This document shows, one piece after another, positions 11,448 through 20,924 of a stretch of DNA of 64,000 nt (the first letter of the stretch is position 1; each line of letters begins with the position of its first letter). The notes beneath the pieces were generated by a model. The model made no database searches. It was not told the DNA's origin and saw only the letters and a program-made list of their open reading frames with translations. Source of the DNA: Strigamia acuminata (lineage: Eukaryota > Arthropoda > Chilopoda > Geophilomorpha > Linotaeniidae); assembly GCA_949358305.1 (NCBI GenBank), contig OX442314.1:59219369-59283368 (forward strand), read 5' to 3'. The position numbers were made by a program, and so were the translations under genes.

Positions 11448-12320
11448 TGGATTTTGCGTGGATTCACCGTTGGATGGTTACAGTAGACTGTAAGAACTGT
11501 TTTGATTTTATTGTTGTATTTTTCGGGCGGAAATATAAGCCCATTCATCGCGAATTTCCCGAAACGAGTGTTTTCGATGACGTCACGATCCAAGATGGCG
11601 GCGTCCATCAGTTTTGGCCAGCAAGCACTGTGTTGATCGTTTTGGAGCGGATTTGGTGTTCTATCGTCGACAAAGTCAACGTGGGAACACAAACACACCG
11701 TTGGAAGACAGCAACGATCGTTTGCAAGCGAATTGGATCGGGAATTTTGACGGGAAGTCTAATTTCAGGCGGCGGCGGTCGAGGACGGAAATCTCGATCG
11801 ATTTGGCGACGTCTCGGCAACGTTATCGAGGAACCGGCGGACAGTGTTTTGGACGGAAAACGAAGGATTGGCAACGGAATTCGATCGGTTTTTGCGTGGA
11901 ATCAGCGCTGGATAGTCACAGTGGACTGTAAGAACCATTTTCGAATTATTGCCATTGTTTTCGGGCAAAACTATACGTCTATTTATTTGCAAAACGAGGA
12001 AAATAGTTTTCACGATGACGCCACGATCCAAGATGGCGGCGCCCATCGTTTTTCGCAAATAAGCACAGGTGTGAACGATTTTGAGTTAGAAGTGTACTCA
12101 ATTGTCGATATAGTCATCGAGGGAGTGCATTTACATCGTTGGAAAGCGCCAACGATCACGAACGAATTATTTGACGACGGGATTCGACGGGAAGTCGATT
12201 TTCCAACGGGAACGATCGGCGATACGGTTCACGATCGGTTGGAGCGACGTTATCGACGAATTTATCGGTGGAAGAGCTTTTCAACGTAAAGCAACGTTGG
12301 ATAGATCACCGATAGACGTC
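11448..12320 (+). repeat. Two-copy 438-bp tandem repeat in copia leader
   Basis: Landmarks recur 438 bp apart: GACTGTAAGAAC near 11488/11926 and AAGATGGCGGC at 11592/12030. Copies are diverged at the nucleotide level, much more than the LTRs, so the duplication predates the insertion. Confidence 0.8.
11474..12289 (+). CDS. Leader ORF with in-frame 438-bp tandem repeat
   Basis: The frame is open from about 11348, but the first in-frame ATG is at 11474. The product has two ~146-residue repeats sharing VTVDCKN-x-F, an SIVD segment, TIQDGG-x-H and HRWK-x-x-TI. The repeat period is ~438 bp, an exact multiple of three, so both copies read in the same frame. It lies where a copia element normally has only untranslated leader, upstream of gag. 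No known domain is visible. It may be translated, or be structural leader RNA that happens to be open. Confidence 0.35.
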   Translation: MVTVDCKNCFDFIVVFFGRKYKPIHREFPETSVFDDVTIQDGGVHQFWPASTVLIVLERIWCSIVDKVNVGTQTHRWKTATIVCKRIGSGILTGSLISGGGGRGRKSRSIWRRLGNVIEEPADSVLDGKRRIGNGIRSVFAWNQRWIVTVDCKNHFRIIAIVFGQNYTSIYLQNEENSFHDDATIQDGGAHRFSQISTGVNDFELEVYSIVDIVIEGVHLHRWKAPTITNELFDDGIRREVDFPTGTIGDTVHDRLERRYRRIYRWKSFST

Positions 12321-12913
12321 TGGACGACGTCACGGAATTTTTGGACACCGTTTCGAGTTGTTGGACGCGTTTGGTGCGACGAGCACAAACGCATCGCGGA
12401 TTTGCACGTAGAGTGTATCTGCGCATCGCAGGGACCGGTTAAGCCTTGTGCCAGGTGCACAAGTGAATTGCGACAGGTTCAACAACGCCGACGTGGGATT
12501 TTGCGACGCAAAAGTCCCGCAAAGAAGACAACGTGCCAACGTATTATTGTGTTATTTACTTGGGTTGTCGTGAAACTCTGTATAGTTTTAAGTTTTTGTT
12601 GCGGGCCATTTAGTTTGTTCTGTACCCTCCGGGCAGTCGCCCGCGTACAGTCCTATTCCGGTCTGGGCTTGTCCGTGGTACAAGGTAGCCGTCCCGCGCC
12701 ACCAGGTTGGCGGTCGGAAGCTATCAGGACGACCAGATTTGGGTTTCAATCTCTCTTAAAGAGATTCCCCCGGGAAGTAGCGCATTTTTCGCCTTACATT
12801 TTGCGGGAAAAGTGTATTTATTGTGCGATAAGTGTTTTCAAAGTGAAAAGTGCGTTTATATTGCCACAAAAAGTGAATTATTGTGTGGAATAATTGTGTT
12901 AAGTGGTGCAACA

Positions 12914-15370
12914 ATGTCTTTAAAAGACAGCGGAAGATTGTTCCGAGCCCGAGGACGATTGCCGGGTTTTAAAGCCGATTTGGACAATTGGCATGTTGCA
13001 CATGTGCGCCAGGAGCGACAACGGGTCAAAGGACAGCTCCCTGACCTATCGTATCATGATAATGATACAAATGTACGAAGAGATCGAATTGTGTGGAATC
13101 GCAATGTGGATAAGGACCACGTGTTTGGCGGCGAAGTCAATAATTGCGATGTCAACAAGGACATTTATGGCCCAAGGGATTGGCAACGCCAAAGGATTCC
13201 GCAACATTCGAAGAATGGACATGGCAATTTGAATTATTGCACGGCATTAAATGCCAAAAACGGACTTTATTGCGGGAACAGACTGGAATCTTCGACACAG
13301 ACGTGTGTCACCTGTTGTTTCAATTGTGGCGGAGTGGGTCATCTCGCCAGGGATTGTCCTTCGGCTTTGAAACAAGGAAATCTCTCCTCATCTGGGATGC
13401 GGCAATTAACACAAACTTGTGAAAGATTTTGCAGGAAAAGGAACTGTTCCGACATGCACACAAGCAGAGAAGATGTGCAGTCATTCAGCAATAAGGACAG
13501 AGAGAATTTTAAAAATTCTACAACCAAGGGAGATAATATGTCTGAGAATATTACTTGGTATTGTGATAGCCAGGTCTCCAACCATGTGGCATCTTGTGAA
13601 AAGTGGTTTCAGAATTTTAGGCCTTTAAACAAATTTGTAAATAAGTTGGAAGTCAGGGGTATTGGTGATATCCGACTGATCTCCTTTAATGGAAATCAGA
13701 AGACAAATTTATTCTTAAAGGATGTTTGGTTTGTGCCCAAAAGTGGGAGAAATTTGATTTCTTTGGGACAATTGGATAAAATAGGCCTAACCACTGATAT
13801 TGCACATGGAAGACTGACTGTCTATAAAAATAAAATCAGCAAATCATTTTTGGTGGCACGAAAGAATGGGAATAATGAGTTCACGGTTGATTGTTGCACC
13901 ATGGTTTCAAATGTGAGTGCAACCGCACCCTTTGTAGCAAAGCATGCGGTTGACACAGCTGATTTAAATTCTGATTTTGACAAAAATGTATCGCTATTAA
14001 CACATTTTATTATTAAGAGCGCACTAACTCACAAACCAAATAGTTTGGCTAAAGCGATTGGAGATTCGATTTGGGCAATTTGTGAGACACATATGTGTAA
14101 TGTGGACAAGACTGCGAATAGCGACGTGCTAAGCACGGACAATAAAAATCAGAATTGCGACATGGTTGATTCGAATTTGAGTAGGATCTCAATTAATAAT
14201 GGACAACACGGGGAAACTCAATATAGACACGAGAGTTTTGAGTACTTGAACAAGGTTCAAATGAACGGTTGGAAGGGGAGCAGGAAATGTGACCATGCGA
14301 CTGCATTTAAATGTAGCAATCCCCTTAATTCTGATATGAAAAATCAGAAACGTTTTTCAAGGAAGACTAAAAAGTCTACGGATCCTGCAGAGTTGGGCAG
14401 GGTCACAATTACTGACAATGAGGGGGAGAAGTCATGTAGCATGACCAGGATTGTTAGCAATTGTGCTGAGACCAAGGACCGGAAGGAGATTTTGGGAAAA
14501 TCTAAGGGGTCTAAGAAAAGAAAAGACAGAGCCCTTCCTCTTTATTTGTGGCAGATGCGTTTAAGACATCTACATAAAGAGAGCATTCTGGGCATGGATC
14601 AATCAAAGAGAGTATTTGGGGTCCTATTAGAGGATGAAGAGATTGCCCCTCATACATCTTGTGTAGCAACAGAGGCTACAAAGCCAGATATGCCCCCAAC
14701 ACAGAGAGTTCACCTCGGGGAGGTTTTAGATTTGATAAATCTAAGTGTTTGGGATGTCCCACACAAAATGGGAGAACAATACATGGTTTTAGTTGATGAT
14801 TGTTCGCAATATATCTGGATTAGACATTCAAAGAATGGGAAAGGTGTAATTGATATGTTTCAGGATTGGGTAAAGGAAACTGAACATATACTTGGCAGGA
14901 AAACAAAAAGAATTCATTTGGGACATGGGATGGATTATTCTCCAAAAGAATTGAATGAATGGGTTGAAATTGCCGAATGTATTGGAATCGAGATTGCTGG
15001 AATGGAATCTGCCAACCCTGAAATTTATTCCATCTCTGAGAGCGCCAACGAAGACATTGTAACGGGAGTGAATATTTTACTTCGGGAAAATAAGTTTCCA
15101 AACTCTTTATGGATGGAACTGGCCAATACAATGGCATATTTGCGTAATCGTGTTCCAAAAGTTAGTTTGATTATGGAAGCTCCTTATAATGTATTGTATA
15201 CGCGACCGGTATCAGTGAGACACCTCCGATGTATTGGGTCGAGGGTTAAAGTTTTAACTCGCATTAGGAATGTGAAAGGTCTCGAACATACCTGGGATAT
15301 GCCGAATTTGGAAAAGCTTATCGGATCTGGGATCCAAAGCGGGACAAAGTTGTTTCTTTGGTCAAGTTAA
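12914..15370 (+). CDS. Gag / protease / integrase-like polyprotein of copia-type element, catalytically degenerate
   Basis: I choose the ATG at 12914 (GCAACAATGTCT, MSLKDSGR); the frame is open further upstream but without an ATG. Around residues 133-147 a CCHC zinc knuckle (CFNCGGVGHLARDC) marks the end of a short gag. A copia protease-like domain follows at ~215-330, but its DSG active site reads DSQVSNHV. Next comes a GAG-pre-integrase-like segment (LWQMRLRHLHKESI). The integrase-core-like region (~600-780) keeps fold landmarks such as VLVDDCSQYIWI and NSLWMELANTMAYLRNR. The family's DNGGEY and GVAERKNR motifs are replaced by HGMDYS and SANEDI, so the DDE triad appears lost. No RT or RNase H follows. 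The frame itself has no stops or frameshifts. Confidence 0.8.
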   Translation: MSLKDSGRLFRARGRLPGFKADLDNWHVAHVRQERQRVKGQLPDLSYHDNDTNVRRDRIVWNRNVDKDHVFGGEVNNCDVNKDIYGPRDWQRQRIPQHSKNGHGNLNYCTALNAKNGLYCGNRLESSTQTCVTCCFNCGGVGHLARDCPSALKQGNLSSSGMRQLTQTCERFCRKRNCSDMHTSREDVQSFSNKDRENFKNSTTKGDNMSENITWYCDSQVSNHVASCEKWFQNFRPLNKFVNKLEVRGIGDIRLISFNGNQKTNLFLKDVWFVPKSGRNLISLGQLDKIGLTTDIAHGRLTVYKNKISKSFLVARKNGNNEFTVDCCTMVSNVSATAPFVAKHAVDTADLNSDFDKNVSLLTHFIIKSALTHKPNSLAKAIGDSIWAICETHMCNVDKTANSDVLSTDNKNQNCDMVDSNLSRISINNGQHGETQYRHESFEYLNKVQMNGWKGSRKCDHATAFKCSNPLNSDMKNQKRFSRKTKKSTDPAELGRVTITDNEGEKSCSMTRIVSNCAETKDRKEILGKSKGSKKRKDRALPLYLWQMRLRHLHKESILGMDQSKRVFGVLLEDEEIAPHTSCVATEATKPDMPPTQRVHLGEVLDLINLSVWDVPHKMGEQYMVLVDDCSQYIWIRHSKNGKGVIDMFQDWVKETEHILGRKTKRIHLGHGMDYSPKELNEWVEIAECIGIEIAGMESANPEIYSISESANEDIVTGVNILLRENKFPNSLWMELANTMAYLRNRVPKVSLIMEAPYNVLYTRPVSVRHLRCIGSRVKVLTRIRNVKGLEHTWDMPNLEKLIGSGIQSGTKLFLWSS

Positions 15371-16014
15371 AGGTGTACGAACAGGATTATTGGTTCGAGG
15401 GGGAAATAGAAAACCCTATGGAAGTTATTAAAGCGAAAGATAACGGTTCTACGGATTCGCAGGCACTTCCCGAGAATGAGACAGAAGAGGTCTCAATCAT
15501 TGTCGTACAGCCTGTTTTTCAATCCCCAGAGGTTTCGTCTTTAGTGAAGACACTCGAAGAAGGAATTCCCCCAACACCAGTGCATACATTGGTTGGTGTA
15601 AGCGAGTCCAAAGTTGTTGAACTAGAGGGGGAAATTGTCTCAACACAAGTACAGACATTACTTGGTGCAAATGAGTGCAAAGTTATTGAAACAGAGGGGG
15701 AAATTGAAAAGACCAAGAGAAGGAAACGGAAGAATAAAACAAACAAAACAAATAAAGACGTTGTATTAACAACAAAGGTCGATGAATGCCAAGTAACGGC
15801 TTGCCAATCGGTTCCAGATGGTGATATTCCGGACACTACGTCTGACATGGATTTGATCAATGAGGGGGAAGACAAGGATGGAAATTCTGATGGGTATTTT
15901 ATCCATGATTGGGAGTCTGATCCCTTGTTATTGGAATTCAGGAAGCGGAACGATCGGCTCGTGTTTGGCGACGTTATTATTACATGGGATGATGAGTTCA
16001 TGTATATTCGATGA
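15367..16014 (+). CDS. Second ORF of copia-type element, acidic with a short internal repeat
   Basis: This frame starts where the main ORF ends and runs to TGA at 16014; it may be reached by readthrough or frameshift since the first codons overlap. It matches the linker that follows integrase in copia polyproteins (GEIENPMEV...). It has a 23-residue duplication (PVHTLVGVSESKVVELEGEI and VQTLLGANECKVIETEGEI), a basic stretch (KRRKRKNKTNKTNK) that could be a nuclear localisation signal, and an acidic tail. No RT motif (YVDD) or RNase H is present, so the deletion that made the element non-autonomous removed everything after the linker. Confidence 0.55.
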   Translation, partial: LKVYEQDYWFEGEIENPMEVIKAKDNGSTDSQALPENETEEVSIIVVQPVFQSPEVSSLVKTLEEGIPPTPVHTLVGVSESKVVELEGEIVSTQVQTLLGANECKVIETEGEIEKTKRRKRKNKTNKTNKDVVLTTKVDECQVTACQSVPDGDIPDTTSDMDLINEGEDKDGNSDGYFIHDWESDPLLLEFRKRNDRLVFGDVIITWDDEFMYIR

Positions 16015-16082
16015 TGGAACTTTTCTCACGTGTGTTTCTTTTTCTTTTGAGTTTTAAAATCTGTATTTTCTCAAATGTTTGG

Positions 16083-16094
16083 ACAGAGGGGGAA
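16083..16094 (+). other. Polypurine tract of copia-type element
   Basis: ACAGAGGGGGAA ends directly at the TG of the 3' LTR. Confidence 0.8.
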
Positions 16095-16446
16095 TGTTGA
16101 GAAACAAATGTGTCCAAGCATTTGAATGACTTTTCTCTAGTGTATATAGTTATTATTTAGGTGTGTTATTTGTTGGCACGGATAACATACCGTACTTTCT
16201 GTATGATTTGTTCTTTTAGCATTATATAGCTTGTGTTTACAAATCCTAAGGGATTCTTTCTGTACCATATATGATTTGTCCTTTTTACTGTATGAGATTC
16301 GTTCTGTATACTGTCATGAATGAAGTCACTCACTCCTTGCCAAACAGTGAATAAAGTGGCAGCCATTTTGAATGTGGACTTTAAGCCAAGCTTAAAAGGA
16401 TGTCTCTTCTGTCTAACACTCACCCAACACTCGCAGGAACCCAACA
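16095..16446 (+). repeat. 3' LTR of copia-type element
   Basis: 352 bp, apparently identical to 10788-11139 and followed by the second GCTTC target copy. Confidence 0.93.
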
Positions 16447-16690
16447 GCTTCAACGTGTTGTACTTTCTCCAGGGCATTCACTAAATGTCGTAATTTCGAT
16501 TCGACCAATCCGCAAAAGTTTAAATGCTTTTTTTTGGTTTCCCCACTCGCAGTCAACACCACAAAATGACGGTATTTTTTAAAGAAATCCATCGGTTCAA
16601 ACAACTTGCGCCAACCAGCTCCGCCAAGAATTATCTCCTTGCTGATTGCCAACCCCCGCGTCAATTCATCCACAATCATCCACCGCTAAA
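16447..16690 (-). other. Fragment of unidentified retroelement ORF
   Basis: A minus-strand frame reads VDELTRGLAISKEII, then WRKLFEPMDFFKKYRHFVV and SKLRHLVNALEKV. The first part is shared, inverted, with 8395-8450. It is probably a gag piece of one of the local element families; I cannot name it. Confidence 0.35.
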
Positions 16691-16769
16691 GTTGCGGTTT
16701 GATTTATTGTACTACATTTGTTTCGTTTCATTGCCCTTTTGTTTATTATTTGATTTCTTTCTACCAGAA

Positions 16770-17073
16770 CGGTGAAGAGTCGGTAACAACAGTTGAATTG
16801 CGCCAGACTAGAGTCTTATTTGGTGCAGGCCACAGTCCGTTTTTGTTAAATGCAACAATCAAAGAACATGTTGACAAATTTGAAGAACAATACCCTGACA
16901 CTTGTGACAAACTAAAAGAGGAATTGTATGTGGATGATTTCGTAACAAACGCGAACAATGCGAACGAGTTAATACAAACTTACAATGAAAGTCGAGATAT
17001 TTTGCAAGCCGCAAATATGAAGTTAACCAAGTGGAAAACGAACAATGTGAAACTCCAAACTTTAATTGTATAA
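16770..17073 (+). pseudogene. BEL/Pao reverse transcriptase fragment (BEL-1)
   Basis: The frame encodes RQTRVLFGAGHSPFLLNATI, a BEL/Pao RT signature, followed by LKEELYVDDFVTNAN with the catalytic YVDD at about 16927. The RT start is missing. The frame is interrupted at ~17073 by a foreign inverted-repeat insert and continues at ~18196 with the connection and RNase H region, so it is an old copy split by a later insertion. Confidence 0.85.
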
Positions 17074-18195
17074 CATCAACAAATAAATGATGTTATTTAT
17101 GGCTTGTCCTGGAAAATTCAGTACCGGTACTTTAAAGAAAATTCCGCCAGGTGGAGCCCCCTTAATATAGGCTACCGGTACCTGGCATGACAAGTCCAAT
17201 TTTTACTGACCTCTGGTCAGCACATAGTTTCCAGCGATCCCGACTAAACCTCGTTTTATTTTATAAATTTGCGAGTTTGGTCTGTTGTCGCTGAAACTTT
17301 TGTTTTTTTTCGTTCGATGGCCCAAGCTTCTTTAACGATGATGAACTTGCGGAAAGGCAAAGGTAAAGCAGTCAAAAAATCTAAAACTTCTGCGACCACG
17401 CGTCGTAAGTCGCCGCCATTTTCGAGGCCCACCCCGAACTTGAGCGAGTCATCGGCGGATTCGGATTCGGATGTCAATTTCATCGTTACCGACGAACTTA
17501 CGGGGAATGCGGACGATTCTCATCGCCCCGACACACTTGCGTTGACGGCGGATATGTTGAACGATGCCGTAAAGATTGCCGTCGACAAGGCCCTTTTGAT
17601 ACGCCAATGACGCTGGTAAAGAATTTTCGGACTGTCGTAGCAACAGCATCCAGCAGTTTTCCCAAGATCCGTTGGATTGGGACGATTTTAGCCAAGATGG
17701 GCAGTCACGTCGATACGACGATTCAAATCTCGATTCTCCCGTCTTTGATGATCAAAGTGATTACAAGGGAGGTTTTGAAGAGGAAGTTTGGGGGAATGAC
17801 GTGGAAACCCCATTTCTCAGTAACAACGCGGCCAAGATTATTGAGAAACAACTTTCCGCAAAATTCTCGGTTAGTCTGCGCACAAACCTCGCCAAGGGCT
17901 TCAAAGATAGCAAGGCAACTAGATGGTAGAACATCACTAACTAGCTGGGGATTAACTCATTCATTGTAAAATCAACTTTATTATTTTCTTGTGGAAATAA
18001 AGTTTTTTGTTTTCACCATTAATTTTGTATGTATAACATTATTATTCTGGTCTGATTATTCAAAATTGGACTGGTCTTGCCAGCTACCAGTAGCCTATAT
18101 TAAGGAGGCTCCACCTGGCAGAATTTTCTTTAAAGTACTGAATTTTCCAGGACAAGCCATAAATAACATCATTTATTTGTTAATCATACAATTAT
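17074..18195 (+). mobile_element. Inverted-repeat element carrying a gag-like ORF, inserted in BEL-1
   Basis: About 130 bp at 17075-17210 (ACAAATAAATGATGTTATTT, GGCTTGTCCTGG, CCAGGTGGAGCC) recurs as its reverse complement at 18065-18190. The interior encodes a basic then acidic protein (17317-17610, LRKGKGKAVKKSKTS, ESSADSDSDVNFIV, LTADMLNDAVKIAVDKALL) and, after a frameshift, 17672-17929 (MDWDDFSQDG...NAAKIIEKQLSAKF). DIRS elements have inverted terminal repeats and DIRS RT is abundant just downstream, so a gag-only DIRS derivative is likely. The gag assignment is inference. Confidence 0.6.
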
Positions 18196-19265
18196 AATTT
18201 TACGTCATATCTTCGTAAAATTTGGAATTGTGAAAGATGACCCGAATTCTGAAGTAGAGACCTTTCAAAAGAAAACTAAAGTTTTGGGGATAGAATGGGA
18301 TTTAAAATTAGACACCTTGGGATTAGATATTTGGGAATTATTAAATGAGATTAATTTATCCAAGTATACTAAAAGATTTATTATTAAAATAACTGCAATG
18401 ATTTTTGACCCGTTGGGAATTGAAAACCCTTTCGTAATAACCGCTAAAATACTTTTTCAGGAGTTATGGAAGCTTAACATTGGGTGGGATGACGTCATCC
18501 CAGAGGGTGTGAAAATTGCGTGGGAAAATTGGTATTTTCAGATACCATACCTCAAAAATTTAAAATTAGATCGTCAATTGTTAAACTGGGGAGGAAATGG
18601 GAAAAGAAGAATTCACATCTTCTGTGATACCAGTCCTAGAGCGTGTGGTGTGGTAGCCTACGCTCGAGTTCTGAACATAAATACAAACACTGTTAATGTT
18701 GACATTGCTTTGTTCACACGCGCTGTCACTCGAGCCATACACTTGGAATTGGTCTCCAATTTGTGAACTGATAGTTTTATCGATTCAATGGAAAGATTCA
18801 TCTGTAGAAGAGGGATTCCAACAACTGTATTCGGACAATGCGAAAACCTACAAACGAGCAGAGAAAGAACTAAACATATTTTTAGACAATTTATTACAGG
18901 AAGATTTTCAGGGATTTTTAACGAATAAGAGAATAACTTGGAAGTTCATTGTCGAAACCGCACCTCGGTGGGATGGGTATTGGGAGAGATTGGTACGTTC
19001 GGTCAAGACCACTCTAAAAAAAAACAATTGGGAAGACTTCTTTGGATTTTGAAGGACTTGTAACGGTGCTCGCTGAAGTTGAAGCGGTCATTAATCCGCG
19101 ACCGTTGACATATGTCTACGATGACCCAAGTGAAAACCCTCCGCTTTCCCCATCTCATTTTCTCGTAGGAAGACGAATAACGTTTTTGCCGAGTGCACGC
19201 CATCATCGAGGAGTCACTAGTCGCACGAAATTCGAGGTCGTGATCATCGACGATGATCACGACCA
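18196..19265 (+). pseudogene. BEL/Pao RNase H and integrase remnant (BEL-1, continued)
   Basis: 18230-18640 gives KVLGIEWD, AMIFDPLGIENPFVITAKIL and HIFCDTSPRACGVVAYA, the connection and RNase H start of BEL/Pao polyproteins. It jumps at ~18700 into integrase sequence (AVTRAIHLELVS), which implies an internal deletion. Later pieces include RITWKFIVETAPRWDGYWERL and VEAVINPRPLTYV, in different frames. Several frameshifts make it non-functional. Confidence 0.85.
19238..19262. repeat. Short perfect palindrome at an element junction
   Basis: TCGTGATCATCG and its reverse complement are separated by one base. It sits exactly where BEL-1 integrase sequence ends and an unrelated gag-like frame starts. 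Confidence 0.6.
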
Positions 19266-19349
19266 TGACTTTCGTAGAAACTCGGGCGCATCACCTTTTT
19301 TGTTTCATTTTGTAATTGTGTTTGCTTTATCTAGTTGATTAAAATTACG

Positions 19350-20800
19350 ATGGATGAGGATGATAAATTCGAATTTAGCGATGATGATTCCACCGTTAGG
19401 CCTAAATCGCCAATCCAGCATGGCCCAGTGGCCAAGGACGCTTCGGCGTTGCCAATTACTTCCCCGGCTGATGAAGTCAGAGAACTAAAGAAATTAGTGA
19501 CCAATCTTTTGGCACATAATGCAAATACGGGCGCAAGCACTAGCGTTACCAAAACCCCAAGTCCGGCCGCCAAGGTACCGGCTCCTACTCCGCCCAGAAT
19601 TCGATGACGCGACCCAGGAAATGGACCAGTCCCTCATTTTTCGCGAAGGACAGGAATTGATCGCTTACCTGTCAGACATTGAGAAAGCCTTTTTTTGCAA
19701 TTACTGCTGCGGCTTCGAGACCGAAATTACGTGAGTTTTCTGTGGGTGCCCGAGGATTGGGATGCCCTTGAATTTCTTCAAATACGAGTAGTTTTTGGAG
19801 TCACGTCAAGCCCCTATCTTCTAAACGATACAATCCACCTGCATTTGGACGAAATAAAAGACCAATATCCTGACACCGTGAAACAGATACGCGACAAATT
19901 CTACGTCGACGACTTAATCGACTCTATGAGGACCGAAGAACAAGTGTTAACTATTTTTCATGAGGCTCGAGAACTAATGTCCAAAGCTTAATTGCCACTA
20001 CGAAAATGGCACTCAAATTCACCGCATTTACGAGATATTTTCGCCAAGGAAATTTCCGAAGATTCGGAATTGACGAACTCTGAAAAGCAACAAACCTCAG
20101 TTCTCGGATTAGTCTGGGACTATGTTGCAGACACGTTGCGCTGGAAATAGGAGAATGGGCAGAAATAAAAATTACTGCTAACCAGAGCTCAAAAAGGATA
20201 ATAGTCCAGTCTGTCGCGAAGATTTACGACCCGTTGGGTCTGGCTGCACCTTTTACCATCGTCGGAAAATTGATGTTCCAGGAGCTGTGGGCGCGAAAAA
20301 TTGGATGGAACACCGCTTTGCCGCCCGACATGGACAAACAATGGATTGATTGGTTCGATCAGATCGTTATGTTGCGCAGAATTTCTGTGGGGCAACCCGC
20401 TGAATGAAAATACTAAGCAAGAATTACACTACTTCTGTGATGCAAGTCCCAAAGCTTACGGAGTGGTGGTGTATATACGCACTGAAAAAGAAAAATCGGT
20501 CAATGTCTTGCTGTGCCTTTCAAAGTCGAGAGTTGCACCTCTTAAATCGCTCACCCTACCTAAATTGGAATTAATGAGCGCCCTGGTACTGTCAAGAGTG
20601 GCAGCCAAATTGGAAGTTCTTCAGATAAGCAAAGCTGTTTATTGGACGGATTCCTCTATTACGTTTTATTGAATCCGCGAACAGCAGAGAAAATCCAACC
20701 TATTCGTTGCCAACAGAGTGAGGGAAATACGGAATAATACGGATCTCAACAATTGGAGACATTGTCCGGAAAAACTAACCCCTGCGGACAGATTGACATG
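19350..20800 (+). pseudogene. BEL/Pao copy 2: gag start, RT, RNase H remnant
   Basis: An ATG at 19350 opens an acidic gag-like N-terminus (MDEDDKFEFSDDDSTVRPKS). After a junction near 19607 it passes to RT sequence: VVFGVTSSPYLLNDTIHLHL and DKFYVDDLIDSM, with the catalytic YVDD near 19905. 20189-20670 holds KIYDPLGLAAPF, ELHYFCDASPKAYGVVVYI and LPKLELMSALVLSR, the RNase H region. Stops and frameshifts separate these parts and the copy is truncated near 20800. Much of gag and protease is missing. Confidence 0.85.
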
Positions 20801-20924
20801 GGGGCTGCTTATCTATCTAACCAATCAATCTATCAACCTATCAATCTAACCAAAAAATTTATTTATTTACTGCCTACAAATGGGCTCTAAAGTCTCTTGG
20901 GATTCCGGAGATTACTGAGAACGA

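Larger units (their letters stand above)
10783..16451 (+). mobile_element. Complete non-autonomous copia-type LTR retrotransposon (with target duplication)
   Basis: The LTRs at 10788-11139 and 16095-16446 are both exactly 352 bp and look identical by eye. They are flanked by a perfect 5-bp duplication, GCTTC (10783-10787 and 16447-16451). The primer-binding site matches the 3' end of initiator tRNA-Met, and a polypurine tract precedes the 3' LTR. Internally there is a long leader with a 438-bp tandem repeat, a gag-protease-integrase-like ORF and a second short ORF. No reverse transcriptase or RNase H is present. The integrity and LTR identity imply a recent insertion using enzymes supplied by another element. 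Confidence 0.9.

Noticed and set aside
12707-12913. Extension of the copia main ORF upstream of 12914
   Set aside because: The frame is open, but it has no ATG and no gag similarity before 12914; treated as leader.
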